64,000 nucleotides of DNA from assembly GCA_965242895.1 (NCBI GenBank), contig OZ251507.1, forward strand, positions 2,418,001 to 2,482,000, in the 5' to 3' direction. Position 1 is the stretch's first letter, and each line of letters starts with the position of its first letter. Source of the DNA: CATQHL01 sp965242895 (lineage in GTDB: Bacteria; Actinomycetota; Acidimicrobiia; Acidimicrobiales; CATQHL01). The notes below the pieces were generated by a model. That model worked only from the letters and a program-made list of their open reading frames with translations. It was not told the origin of the DNA and made no database searches. Of this stretch, positions 1-8,942 are shown piece by piece. Position numbers and translations under genes: made by a program.

Positions 1-851
1 AAAGGCTCGGCCTCAACGAGTCGATTCCGGAACAGTATTTCAAGTACCTAGGGCAGCTTTTCACTGGTGATCTGGGTGACAACTGGCTGAACGGAACTCC
101 GGTAACATCCGACTTGTCCTCCCGTTGGCCAGCCACTGTGGAGTTAGCAACCTTCGCTTTTCTGCTGGCCGTCGTCTGGGCGGTTGGGCTGGGGATAGTT
201 TCGGCTTTGAAAAGGCGTTCTTTCTCTGATCGTCTAGCCGACGCTCTTTCAGGGGTCGGGGTGTCTTTTCCGGAGTTCTGGCTGGGCCTCGTCCTGATCT
301 TCGTCTTTTTTCAGACCTGGCAAATAGCGCCAGCACCTCTAGGGCGTACGATGGGGAGCGCCCCAGATCGAGTCACAGGCTTTTACACCCTCGACGCGAT
401 CATCGCCGGGGACTGGGCGACTTTCCGCTCCTCCGCAGGGCAACTCATCCTGCCCGTATTGACTCTGGCAATCGTCATCGGTGCGCCTCTGCTGCGGATC
501 ACTCGCGGCTTTATGCGAGAGGTCATGGATTCCGGCTACATACGCTTTGCAAGGGCGCTGGGCGTCAAGAGGCGGTCGATCGTAATGCGTCACGCGCTGC
601 CCAACGTGCTGCTGCCTGTTTCCACGATGGGGGCGATGATGTACGGCTATCTGCTCGGAGGTACGGTCCTGGTAGAGACCGTCTTTAGTTGGCCGGGCAT
701 CGGAAAATACGCCGTAGACGCCATTGCCCAATCCAACTATCCGCCGGTCTTGGCTGTGGTGCTCTTGAGCGCACTGAGCTACCTCGTTATTTACATGGTC
801 ATGGACGTTCTGCACTTCGTCATCGACCCGCGTACGCGCACCCGCTCATGA
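1..851 (+). CDS. ABC transporter permease, DppB/OppB type (5' partial)
   Basis: Inner-membrane permease of a peptide/opine/nickel-type ABC importer. The frame is open from base 3 with no start, so the gene begins left of the window; the visible N-terminal part (YLGQLFTGDLG) is the usual periplasmic segment of this family. About five hydrophobic segments follow. The EAA cytoplasmic loop that docks the ATPase is visible (GYIRFARALGVKRRSI, then RHALPN). The TGA stop overlaps the ATG of the next permease (ATGA), so the two are translationally coupled. The family is clear; the substrate cannot be told from the permease. Confidence 0.93.
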   Translation, partial: RLGLNESIPEQYFKYLGQLFTGDLGDNWLNGTPVTSDLSSRWPATVELATFAFLLAVVWAVGLGIVSALKRRSFSDRLADALSGVGVSFPEFWLGLVLIFVFFQTWQIAPAPLGRTMGSAPDRVTGFYTLDAIIAGDWATFRSSAGQLILPVLTLAIVIGAPLLRITRGFMREVMDSGYIRFARALGVKRRSIVMRHALPNVLLPVSTMGAMMYGYLLGGTVLVETVFSWPGIGKYAVDAIAQSNYPPVLAVVLLSALSYLVIYMVMDVLHFVIDPRTRTRS

Positions 852-1690
852 TCTCCTCTGTTACTTCTAGGAGTTTGGCTTCTAAAGCCGGTCGAGTTGC
901 TCTGCGCATCGTGAGCACCCCATCCTTCCTTTCGCTTGCTCTGATAATTCTTATCGCCCTAATAGTTCCCGAATTTACGAGGGACCCGATCGAGCTGAAC
1001 GCTGGCCCTAGGCGGTCGCCGCCCGGCAGAGATTTCTGGTTCGGTACCGACGAATTCGGCTACGACGTCTTTGCGCGAGTGGTGCACGCTGCCCGCCTCG
1101 ACCTGGCAGTAGGTTTTGGCGCCGCACTCATAGCGGTAGCGATCGGAGTACCCCTAGGAGCTTTGGCGGCGATGAAGGGGGGAAAGTTTGATGGTTTCTT
1201 GCTGCGTATCTCCGAGTCTTTTCAGGCGTTCCCCACCCTCCTGCTCGCAATGGGGATAGTGGCCGCTTTTGACGCCAGCATTCCCAATCTCATCTTCATC
1301 ATTGCGCTCGTCAACATCCCGGTTTACATACGACTGACGCGTAGCGCCGTGCTGCCGATCGTCGATTCCGATTTCATACTGGCCTCCCGCTGCGCGGGAA
1401 AGCGCAACTTCACCATCCTGCGTCGCCGTGTTATCCCGAACGTGTCTCAGGTGATTTTTGCTCAATTCTCCGTGAACGTAGCCTGGGCGGTCCTAATTCT
1501 GGCCGCTCTCAGCTACATAGGTTTAGGCGTGTCCCTGCCCACCCCCGAGTGGGGTGCAATGGTGCGGGCCGGAGCCCGTTACATAACCCTTTCAGGGGAG
1601 TGGTGGATGTCTGTATTTCCGGGTCTGGCAATTTTTGCGACAGTACTGAGCCTGAACCTCGTGGCCGACCGGGTGAGGTACGGAAAATGA
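848..1690 (+). CDS. ABC transporter permease, DppC/OppC type
   Basis: Second membrane subunit of the same importer, 280 residues. I start it at ATG 848, which overlaps the previous stop by four bases; the frame is open further upstream but that part is a shadow of the first permease. A first membrane segment lies near residues 20-40, then a periplasmic stretch with the family motif FWFGTDEFGYDVFARV. The EAA loop appears as DSDFILASRCAGKRNF followed by RRRVIPN. It overlaps the next gene (TGA in ATGA), giving a tightly coupled permease-permease-ATPase-ATPase operon. Confidence 0.93.
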   Translation: MISSVTSRSLASKAGRVALRIVSTPSFLSLALIILIALIVPEFTRDPIELNAGPRRSPPGRDFWFGTDEFGYDVFARVVHAARLDLAVGFGAALIAVAIGVPLGALAAMKGGKFDGFLLRISESFQAFPTLLLAMGIVAAFDASIPNLIFIIALVNIPVYIRLTRSAVLPIVDSDFILASRCAGKRNFTILRRRVIPNVSQVIFAQFSVNVAWAVLILAALSYIGLGVSLPTPEWGAMVRAGARYITLSGEWWMSVFPGLAIFATVLSLNLVADRVRYGK

Positions 1691-2700
1691 GCATAAATTC
1701 CGCAGCCGTCACTAATCGGCAGGAGGGCATGGCGGACAGCCCACTCGCTCCCTTATTGGAGATCAGTGACCTCGCTGTCTGTTTTGCTGGGAAGAGGAAG
1801 AGGGCGGCGCAAATGCCTCTTCAAGGCGTGAGCTTAGAAGTCGGGCGCGCTAGCACCATGGCGCTGGTAGGAGAGTCCGGTTCGGGCAAGAGCCTCACTG
1901 CTTCCGCTGTTTTGGGGATGCTGCCTTCCAGCGCCAAAGTGATGAGAGGCTCGATCCGTTTCGAAGGGGAGGAGATCCTAGGCGCTGCCGAGAAGCGGCT
2001 CCGTCTCCTGCGCGGAAGCCGCATGGCCATCATGTTTCAAAATCCACGCGCCTCCCTCAATCCTGTGCTCACGATCGGCGGACAGATAGCAGAGGTGATC
2101 AGAGTCCACGAGAAGGTCGGGCGAAAGGAGAGTCGAGAACGCGCCGTCGAGTTGTTGGAGCAGATGGGTATTCCCAATGCCCTTCGTCGCTCAAAAGACT
2201 ACGTCCACCAGTATTCCGGGGGTATGGCTCAGAGGGCGGCTCTTGCCCTGGCGCTGTCTTGCCGTCCCCGGCTGCTGATAGCCGACGAGCCTACTACCGG
2301 CCTCGACGCCACCCTGCAAAGGCAGGTCCTCGAGTTGGTCGTGGAGCAGGTTTCAGAACGCCATTCAACGCTTCTGCTAATCACGCATGACATCGGTATC
2401 GTAGGGCGAACCTGTGAGAAGATGGCAGTTATGTATGCAGGTCGGATAATGGAAAGCGGCCCCACCGCCGAGGTGTTGAACAGCCCATACAATCCTTACA
2501 CTGCTGAGTTGGTTAAGTCGTACTCCACGATACGGCAGGGGCGCATGAACTTCATCTCTGGAGTTGTTCCTACGCTCGTAGGGGAGCTCACGGAGTGCGC
2601 TTTTGCGGATCGTTGCGAGAGGGTCGGAACGGAATGTCGGGAGGGTGTTCCCGAACTTCGGGGGATGGGCGAAAGGAGGGTGGCGTGCGTGAAAGCCTGA
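1687..2700 (+). CDS. ABC transporter ATP-binding protein, DppD/OppD type
   Basis: First cytoplasmic ATPase of the importer, 337 residues from ATG 1687, which overlaps the previous stop. Walker A is GESGSGKS at about 62-69, the signature is YSGGMAQR, Walker B is LLIADEPTTGLD and the switch His is in LLITHD. The C-terminal Cys-bearing tail (CAFADRCERVGTEC) is the oligopeptide/dipeptide transporter extension, which separates this from other ABC ATPases. Ends in TGA just after the start of the partner ATPase. Confidence 0.94.
   Translation: MSINSAAVTNRQEGMADSPLAPLLEISDLAVCFAGKRKRAAQMPLQGVSLEVGRASTMALVGESGSGKSLTASAVLGMLPSSAKVMRGSIRFEGEEILGAAEKRLRLLRGSRMAIMFQNPRASLNPVLTIGGQIAEVIRVHEKVGRKESRERAVELLEQMGIPNALRRSKDYVHQYSGGMAQRAALALALSCRPRLLIADEPTTGLDATLQRQVLELVVEQVSERHSTLLLITHDIGIVGRTCEKMAVMYAGRIMESGPTAEVLNSPYNPYTAELVKSYSTIRQGRMNFISGVVPTLVGELTECAFADRCERVGTECREGVPELRGMGERRVACVKA
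2674..2679 (+). promoter_or_regulatory. Shine-Dalgarno fixing the start of the second ATPase
   Basis: AGGAGG lies five bases before GTG 2685, inside the end of the preceding gene. It selects GTG 2685 over the upstream in-frame ATGs, whose product would be an overlapping shadow. Confidence 0.75.
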
Positions 2701-3704
2701 GCACTCCGATCTTTGAGGTGCACGACCTTCTGAAGGACTACGTAACCCGCGACGCCAAATTGCGAAAGCGCACCGCACGCGCCGTGGACGGCGTGAGTTT
2801 CGACGTCCACCCCCAGGAGACCTTCGCCATTGTCGGAGAGTCGGGATCTGGCAAGTCCACCATCGGGCGGGTGCTTCTGAAGCTGACGGAAGCGACGAGC
2901 GGGGAAGTGCTTCTGTTCGGCGAAAACATCGTAGGGCTCCCGGAGCGCCAGTTTCGGGATCATCGCCGCACCGTGCAGATGGTCTTCCAAGACCCGCAGG
3001 CGGCCTTCGACCCCATGGCCTCTATACGTTCCAGCCTTCGGGAGTACGCAGAACTCAAGGGGCTTCGACGCCGAGCCGATCAGAACGTTCAGATCGACCG
3101 AAGCGTCGAAAGCGTCGGACTGCCTCCTGATATAGCCGACAGGAGGCCGTCGGAGGTCAGCGGGGGACAGCTGCAGCGTCTGAGCATCGCCCGATCCCTG
3201 CTGGTGGAACCCACCCTTCTGTTCCTCGACGAGCCCACGGCTTCGTTAGATGTCTCCATCCGAGGTCAGATCGTCAATCTTCTGCTGGACCTTCAAAAGA
3301 GCAAGGGGCTTTCCTTTCTGCTGGTAGCGCACGACCTGAGGGTGGTCTACGCAATGGCGCATCGCGTGGCGGTCATGTACTTGGGGCAGTTCGTGGAGGT
3401 CGGTTCCAGCGGTCAGATTTACGAAAATGCACGTCACCCTTATACGCGCGGCCTGCTCGACGCCGCCGAGTTAGATGAAACGCCTGTTCTGGGTGAAAGC
3501 GTCCGCCTCTCCGGTGAACTCAGCGACGAAGTGCTGGCAAAACCCGGCTGCCGGTTGATGCCGCGCTGCCCTTTTGCCGAAGACCGCTGCAGCGAGCCTC
3601 AAGACCTGCGGGAAACCGCCGCCGGTCACTTAGTCCGGTGTTGGAAGGCAGTCGAGCGCCCGCAGTCAGTCGGCTTGCCGATCTTGCTTACTGAAAAGCC
3701 TTGA
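2685..3704 (+). CDS. ABC transporter ATP-binding protein, DppF/OppF type
   Basis: Second ATPase of the importer, 339 residues from GTG 2685, overlapping the previous gene by 16 bases. Walker A GESGSGKST lies at about 51-59, signature VSGGQLQRLSIARSL, Walker B LLFLDEPTASLD, and switch LLVAHD. The Cys-containing C-terminal peptide-transporter tail (CRLMPRCPFAEDRC) is present. It forms the heterodimer with the preceding ATPase under the two permeases. No substrate-binding protein is visible in the window; it may lie upstream of the left edge. Confidence 0.94.
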   Translation: MRESLSTPIFEVHDLLKDYVTRDAKLRKRTARAVDGVSFDVHPQETFAIVGESGSGKSTIGRVLLKLTEATSGEVLLFGENIVGLPERQFRDHRRTVQMVFQDPQAAFDPMASIRSSLREYAELKGLRRRADQNVQIDRSVESVGLPPDIADRRPSEVSGGQLQRLSIARSLLVEPTLLFLDEPTASLDVSIRGQIVNLLLDLQKSKGLSFLLVAHDLRVVYAMAHRVAVMYLGQFVEVGSSGQIYENARHPYTRGLLDAAELDETPVLGESVRLSGELSDEVLAKPGCRLMPRCPFAEDRCSEPQDLRETAAGHLVRCWKAVERPQSVGLPILLTEKP

Positions 3705-3751
3705 TTTTCTTTAGTATTGGCTGCAGGCGCTTAAGTGCCAATTCGACCGCC

Positions 3752-3805
3752 GTGCCGCTGGCTGGCCGCCTCTTCGTCTAAGGCCGGCTCTCGGTTCCGC
3801 GGCAC
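3752..3805 (+). other. Two-tier inverted repeat between importer and hyuB-like gene
   Basis: GTGCCGC (3752-3758) pairs perfectly with GCGGCAC (3799-3805). Inside it GGCTGGCC (3760-3767) pairs with GGCCGGCT (3782-3789), with two G-T pairs. There is no T run after it, so it is a poor intrinsic terminator; it may be a processing or attenuation element, or a DNA cruciform site. The rest of 3705-3840 shows nothing else I can name. Confidence 0.45.
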
Positions 3806-3840
3806 TCCTACATAAGTCGACATAAGCACGGGAGCAGAAA

Positions 3841-5472
3841 TTGTCAAAACCAGATCCTGTAACCACCGAGGTGATCCGCAACGCCTTCGGATCTATTGCT
3901 TGTCAGATGAATAACAACTTGGCACGTTCCGCCTATACCCCGATCATCTACGAGATGAAGGACTGCTCGGTGGCCTTGCTGAATGCTGAAGGTCAATTGT
4001 TGGGGCAGGCGCCTGGTCTGCCCATCTTCTTGGGCGCTTTGGAGGTGGTCGTTCAGAAAACGACTGAGTATTTCGGCGGCTCCAGCGTTTACCAGCCGGG
4101 TGACGTCTTTGCCCTAAACGACAGTTACATGGCAGGCAGCCATCTGAACGACATGAACGTTTTCTCCCCCATCTTTCATAATGAGGAGTTGGTCGGTTTC
4201 GGCGCTACCAAGGCTCACTGGCTGGACATTGGCGCCAAGGATCCGGGTCAGGCTATGGACTCCACTTCCATCTATCACGAGGGCTACCGCATAGGCCCCA
4301 CTCATCTCTACCGAGCGGGTCAGCCAGAGAACGGGGTCTTGGATTTTCTTTGCCGCAACAGTCGCCTGCCGCGCTCCATATGGGGCGACATGCACGCCCA
4401 AATTGCGGCCTGCCGCACCGGCGAGCGGCAGTTTGCCGAGTTGCTTGACCGCTTCGGACGGGAGACCGTGGAGGGGGCGAGCAAGGAGATTTTCGCCCAG
4501 TGTGAACGCATGGACCGCGAAATCGTTGCGGGCATTCCCGACGGGGTGTACGAGGCTGATGGCTTCCTAGACAGTTGGGGGCCGGGAGGCGACCCTGTCT
4601 ATGTGCGAGTCAGGGTGACCGTGGACGGAGAGGAGATGACGCTTGATCTTGACGGCTCCTCTCCGCAGACGCCTGGCTGTTTGAACTGCGGTTTCGCTCA
4701 GACGATCTCGGCTGCTCGCCTAGCCTTCAAGATGCTCATCAACCCGGAGCTGCACGTAACTGGCGGGACGTTCAGAAACTTGACCATTAAAGCACCGGAG
4801 GCGTCTGTATTCGACGCCCGAGAGCCGGCCGCATGCCAGTACTACTTCCCGCACCTCGGTCTGATGATCGATCTCTTCTTCAAGGCGCTCGCACCCGCCC
4901 TGCCTCACAGAGCTGTTGCTGGTCAAGCCGCAGATCCGATGAACGTGCTTTTCAGCGGAGTCGACTCTCATACGAGGGAGCCGTTTGTGCTAGGGGAAGC
5001 CACGGCCATCGGCTGGGGCGCCTACCATGGCGGAGACGGTTCTAACGGCCTGATCAACTATGGCGGAGGTGACCTGAAGAACATCCCCGTAGAGGTGCTG
5101 GAAGCGCGTTACCCGCTCAGGGTTCACAAGTATTCTTTGCGTCCCGATTCCGGCGGTGAGGGGCGCTGGCGGGGCGGACTTGGAGTAGAGCGCGAGTACG
5201 AAATGCTCACAGACTTGATGCTCTCGACCTGGTTCGAACGCACCATCACTCCAGGTTGGGGGCTTTTTGGGGGCGGCGCTGGAGCTGTCAGCGAGACCAC
5301 TCTGCAAGTCAACGGCGAGAAGGTGCCGGTCATGAAGGTAAATCAGCGGTTTGCGCCCAAGGGCTCGAGAGTCCATGTCGCCACGAGCGGGGGCGGCGGT
5401 TTCGGTGATCCTGCCGAGCGCGACCCGGAACAGCATCGCAACGATCTCCTAGACGGCTACGTGAGTTCCTGA
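3841..5472 (+). CDS. Hydantoinase B / 5-oxoprolinase beta family protein (HyuB-like)
   Basis: 543 residues, the length usual for HyuB. Members work with HyuA in ATP-dependent opening of cyclic amides such as N-methylhydantoin, 5-oxoproline or carboxylated acetone-like substrates. Family blocks are visible: MKDCSVALLNAEGQLLGQ near the N terminus, GDVFALNDSYMAGSHLND, and a Gly-rich C terminus (RVHVATSGGGGFGDP). Start is TTG 3841; no ATG fits the alignment better. The odd point is that no HyuA (ATPase) gene lies beside it: the upstream neighbour is the importer ATPase and the downstream one an LLM oxidoreductase, with a TGATG overlap. HyuA may be left of the window. Confidence 0.9.
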   Translation: MSKPDPVTTEVIRNAFGSIACQMNNNLARSAYTPIIYEMKDCSVALLNAEGQLLGQAPGLPIFLGALEVVVQKTTEYFGGSSVYQPGDVFALNDSYMAGSHLNDMNVFSPIFHNEELVGFGATKAHWLDIGAKDPGQAMDSTSIYHEGYRIGPTHLYRAGQPENGVLDFLCRNSRLPRSIWGDMHAQIAACRTGERQFAELLDRFGRETVEGASKEIFAQCERMDREIVAGIPDGVYEADGFLDSWGPGGDPVYVRVRVTVDGEEMTLDLDGSSPQTPGCLNCGFAQTISAARLAFKMLINPELHVTGGTFRNLTIKAPEASVFDAREPAACQYYFPHLGLMIDLFFKALAPALPHRAVAGQAADPMNVLFSGVDSHTREPFVLGEATAIGWGAYHGGDGSNGLINYGGGDLKNIPVEVLEARYPLRVHKYSLRPDSGGEGRWRGGLGVEREYEMLTDLMLSTWFERTITPGWGLFGGGAGAVSETTLQVNGEKVPVMKVNQRFAPKGSRVHVATSGGGGFGDPAERDPEQHRNDLLDGYVSS

Positions 5473-6398
5473 TGCCCGCCCAGAACAGCCCAAACAGCCC
5501 AATCAGCCCAATGCTGATTGGCGCCCGCTATCCCAACGCAGGGGCGCTGCCCGCCTCGCTGGGGCTTTCCAAGGCAGCTCGACGGCTGGAAGAGGCGGGC
5601 TTCGATTCGCTCTGGACGAGCGACCACCTGGCCATGCCCGAACAACTGCCAAGCAACTATCCCTTCAGCGTGGACGGACGTGTGCCCTGGCAGCCCGATC
5701 TGGGCTGGTCCGATGCACTCGTCTCTTTGGGGATAGCCGCTGCGGTGACTTCACGCATCCGTCTGGGTACTGCCGTGCTTGTGGCCTTGCTGCGTTCCCC
5801 GCTTGTGGTCGCCCGCCAGGCGGCTTCGATCGCTCTGGAAGCCGGCGGGCGTTTCACATTGGGGGTGGGAGTTGGCTGGCTGTCCGAGGAGTTCGACGCC
5901 GCGGGCGTCCCGTTCTCCGACAGGGGTGCCCGCCTAGACGCCTGGATCGCAGTAGTCCAGGAAGTCTGGTCAGGGTCAATGTCTCCCCGCAGCGGCGAAC
6001 ACCCCTACCCCAATCCGCACCGGATGATCTGCCGCCCCACTCCGCCTGAGCCGATCCCCGTCCTGGTCGGAGGTCTCAGCCCTGCGGCTCTGCGCCGCGC
6101 CGGAAGTTTGACCGACGGCTGGTTGGGTCTTCAAGCTGCCGACGAACTGGATACCCAGGCTCTTGCCGCAGCAGTCAAGACAGTGCACGCTCACGCCAGA
6201 GAATCGGGACGCGAACCTTCCGAACTGCATCTGATGATCCAGATAACCGGCTCCGTCGGCAAAGCAGACGACATTGCAGCAAGGGTGAAGGAACTCTCAG
6301 CAGTCGGCCTCCACGAGATTATTGTGGATGTCGACTGGAGCGACGCCGCCGACGCCAAGCGCACTTATGAGACGCTGGCATCTGCAGCCGCCGCTTGA
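5472..6398 (+). CDS. LLM-class oxidoreductase, probably F420-dependent
   Basis: 308-residue luciferase-like TIM-barrel oxidoreductase. The pattern AARRLEEAGFDSLWTSDHL, then RIRLGTAVLVALLRSPLVVA and FTLGVGVGWLSEEFDAAG, is that of the actinobacterial F420-type LLM enzymes; use of F420 rather than FMN is inferred from family and host. The N terminus carries a short NSPNSPISP repeat encoded by a 9-base repeat, not typical for the family. The start overlaps the hyuB-like stop (TGATG), so the two are co-translated and likely act on the same compound. Confidence 0.88.
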   Translation: MPAQNSPNSPISPMLIGARYPNAGALPASLGLSKAARRLEEAGFDSLWTSDHLAMPEQLPSNYPFSVDGRVPWQPDLGWSDALVSLGIAAAVTSRIRLGTAVLVALLRSPLVVARQAASIALEAGGRFTLGVGVGWLSEEFDAAGVPFSDRGARLDAWIAVVQEVWSGSMSPRSGEHPYPNPHRMICRPTPPEPIPVLVGGLSPAALRRAGSLTDGWLGLQAADELDTQALAAAVKTVHAHARESGREPSELHLMIQITGSVGKADDIAARVKELSAVGLHEIIVDVDWSDAADAKRTYETLASAAAA

Positions 6399-6474
6399 AC
6401 CACGTGCGGCCTCGGCCTAGAGAGGCGAAAGGCGAAACGGCGAGAAAGGCTTAAGGAAGGAAAAGGAAGGAAAG

Positions 6475-7689
6475 GTGCACACCCCCCACCGCCCGCTGCG
6501 AGTAAAAGGGGCTTCCTGGCTGGATACATCCACAGGCGACTCGGCTCGCCGCGACCTCTTTTTCGCTGAAGGCGTTGCTGCTCTTGACGACGGCAGCGAC
6601 GCCGAAACCCTGGACGCCTCCGGCCTAACGGCGCTCTTCGGCCTCTGGGACTGTCACGCCCACGTAGGCAGCCTCATGTATGACCCCGGCGCATCAGGAT
6701 ATTTTGAAAACTCCTCCCAGCGGACAATTCGAGCTGGTGAGAACATGCGCCAAGCAGCGGTGATGGGAGTCACCGGCATCCGCTGTCTTGACGAGGCTGA
6801 TGAGCTGGATCTTTCCTGGGCCAGGGCATACGAGTCCGGCAGCACGCCAGGGCCGCGGGTGCGCGGAGCGGGGCGGGCGCTGAGGGTCACCGGAGGGCAC
6901 GGAACCGCCTTCCCGCGCACCTACACCCGACTCGACGTGATGACGGTCTGCGACGGCCCCGACGCCATGGCCAGAGCCGTCCGCACCCAAATCGAGCGGG
7001 GCGCTCACTGGATCAAGATCATGCTCACCGGGGGCCTCTACAGCCCGCACGAGACCGCCGACGGCGCTCAACTCACTCGTTCTGAACTTGCCTCGGCTAT
7101 GGATGTGGCCAACATGCGGGGGATTCCCGTGGCTGCACACTGCGGCGGCACTCAGCCGGCCATCGACTTTTCCTCTCTGGGGGGACGCTCCGTGGAGCAC
7201 GGCTACATGCTGGGCGAAGAGGCTGCTGCTGTGATGGCGCGCAACGGCACCTGGTTAGTCCCCACCATTGGGGTTACCCACGATCAGGAATACATAGCAG
7301 CCGAAGGTTGGCCTGCTCACGCAGCCAACCGCTCTAGAGAACTGATGCCTCTCCACGCTGCCGCCCTTCACGCATGCATTGAGGCCGGTGTGCCGATAGC
7401 TCTGGGGGCTGACTTGAATCCCATAGGCCCCCGCCTCCACCGCGAGATGGTGATGCTGGAGTCGCTGGGACTGGAAAGGCGATGGATTCTGCACGCCGCC
7501 ACAGTGGGGGGCCGTCAACTGAACGGCTTCGGCGGGAGCGCCCTGCCAGAGCCTGGAGCAGCCGCTGACGTCATTCTTGTAGAAGGTGATCCCATCGAGC
7601 GGCTTGAAGTCTTGCGGTATCCACGGTTCGTGATAACCCACGGACGCCTTGTAGCAGCCGACGGACGAATCTGCTGGTCGGAAAGGTGA
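6475..7689 (+). CDS. Amidohydrolase family protein (imidazolonepropionase/prolidase-like)
   Basis: 404-residue metal-dependent amidohydrolase. The HxH motif is at residues 61-63 (DCHAHVG), followed by HWIKIMLTGG (probable carboxylated or bridging Lys), VAAHCGG, VEHGYMLG and the late Asp in ALGADLN, the usual set of metal ligands. Starts at GTG 6475 with purine-rich GGAAGGAAAG just upstream. Closest in layout to the imidazolonepropionase-like and Xaa-Pro dipeptidase-like amidohydrolases; it probably cleaves a cyclic or peptide amide made available by the upstream importer. Four bases separate it from the M24 peptidase. Confidence 0.9.
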   Translation: MHTPHRPLRVKGASWLDTSTGDSARRDLFFAEGVAALDDGSDAETLDASGLTALFGLWDCHAHVGSLMYDPGASGYFENSSQRTIRAGENMRQAAVMGVTGIRCLDEADELDLSWARAYESGSTPGPRVRGAGRALRVTGGHGTAFPRTYTRLDVMTVCDGPDAMARAVRTQIERGAHWIKIMLTGGLYSPHETADGAQLTRSELASAMDVANMRGIPVAAHCGGTQPAIDFSSLGGRSVEHGYMLGEEAAAVMARNGTWLVPTIGVTHDQEYIAAEGWPAHAANRSRELMPLHAAALHACIEAGVPIALGADLNPIGPRLHREMVMLESLGLERRWILHAATVGGRQLNGFGGSALPEPGAAADVILVEGDPIERLEVLRYPRFVITHGRLVAADGRICWSER

Positions 7690-7693
7690 GGAA

Positions 7694-8854
7694 ATGACCA
7701 CTGACGTTCATACGCACGTTGAATTTGATTACGCCGCCCGTCGCCGAGCCTTCGCTTCGCTGATGGAGTCGGAAGGCGTCGACGCCTCCTGGCTTCCCAT
7801 AAGCGCCGACCTGGAGTACCTGACCGGCATTGAGCGACGCGTGCCCACGTTCGGCGATGTCAACTACGCCCACGGCTGGGTGGCTGGAGCATTCCTGCGG
7901 CCTGGACGCGACCCCGTCTTCATCCTTCCTAGGAATTATGTTGAGTTCGATCTGCCTGAAGGCGTGCCTGGAGAAGTGGTTAGCGTGAGCGAGCTTGACG
8001 ACGGAGAGAGCATGTTCGCCCGCGTCGCCGCTGGGATTAAGCCCGTCGGCACTCTGGCGGTGGGAGCCCGCACCTGGAGTTCGGCTCTCATTCGGCTGAT
8101 GAGGTTTTTCTCGGGGGCTCAAATCGTCGACGCCACCCCCTTAGTGAACAGGCTTCGTCGAATCAAAAGCGAGGGTGAACTCGCCCTGATGAAGAGCGCC
8201 TGCCTCATAGCGGATGAGGCGATGGCGGAGACCACCCGGCGCATCGGCGTGGGGGTGACCGAACTCGAACTTTCCGAAGTGGTCAATTACCATCTTCTGC
8301 GAAACGGGGCTCGTACTTGGTCGTTCGACACGGCGGTCTGGTCGATGGGGCCTCACGACGCCCGCGACGCAAACGTGCGCATTTCCGCACAGTCTCTGCG
8401 CTCGGGCATGGGCGTTTCGTTCGATTTCGGCGGCGTCGTAAACGGATACTGCTCCGACTTCGGACGGACAGTGCACCTAGGCGATCCGGGTTCCGAATAC
8501 GAGAATGTCTACGAGGTGGTCATGGCTGCTCAGGCGGCAGGAATTCGAGCCGCCCGCCCCGGTGTCACCGCAGCCGAGGTTCACGGGGCGACCAGGGCAG
8601 TGATCGTGGAGGCGGGTTACGGTGACTGGTTCCGGCATCGCACCGGTCACTGCATCGGTCTAGACGTTCACGAGCAGCCGTTTATTTCCGAAGAAGACAA
8701 CACGCCCCTCGAAGAGAATATGACGTTTACCATTGAGCCTTCCGTTTTCTGGCCCGGGCGCGTGGGGGTGCGCGTGGAGGACATAGTCGTGTGCACACCG
8801 GAGGGAGGAGTGAAACTGAACGAGTATCACACCGACCTCGTGGCGGTTGAGTAG
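7694..8854 (+). CDS. M24 family metallopeptidase (Xaa-Pro peptidase/creatinase fold)
   Basis: 386 residues: a creatinase-type N-terminal domain, then a pita-bread catalytic domain. The five metal ligands are visible: two Asp in VSFDFGGVVNGYCSDFGRT, His in RTGHCIGLDVHE, Glu in FTIEPSVFWPGR and Glu in VRVEDIVV. It could be a proline dipeptidase/aminopeptidase P or a creatinase-type amidinohydrolase; the intact metal set argues for a peptidase. Starts at ATG 7694 with AAGGTGAGG upstream of it, at the end of the amidohydrolase gene, so the two are one operon. Confidence 0.9.
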   Translation: MTTDVHTHVEFDYAARRRAFASLMESEGVDASWLPISADLEYLTGIERRVPTFGDVNYAHGWVAGAFLRPGRDPVFILPRNYVEFDLPEGVPGEVVSVSELDDGESMFARVAAGIKPVGTLAVGARTWSSALIRLMRFFSGAQIVDATPLVNRLRRIKSEGELALMKSACLIADEAMAETTRRIGVGVTELELSEVVNYHLLRNGARTWSFDTAVWSMGPHDARDANVRISAQSLRSGMGVSFDFGGVVNGYCSDFGRTVHLGDPGSEYENVYEVVMAAQAAGIRAARPGVTAAEVHGATRAVIVEAGYGDWFRHRTGHCIGLDVHEQPFISEEDNTPLEENMTFTIEPSVFWPGRVGVRVEDIVVCTPEGGVKLNEYHTDLVAVE

Positions 8855-8929
8855 CCCCCGGACGCCCTGGGACAGCCCTGGGACAAACGAGAACAACGAG
8901 AGTGAAGAGGCGGTTCAGATGGAGAAACG

Positions 8930-8935
8930 AAGGTG
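8930..8935 (+). promoter_or_regulatory. Shine-Dalgarno for the UGA-containing glutaredoxin-like gene
   Basis: AAGGTG sits seven bases before ATG 8943. It supports translation starting upstream of the in-frame TGA rather than only at GTG 9021, which also has a weaker-spaced AGGAG (9007-9011). Confidence 0.55.
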
Positions 8936-8942
8936 AACGCAG

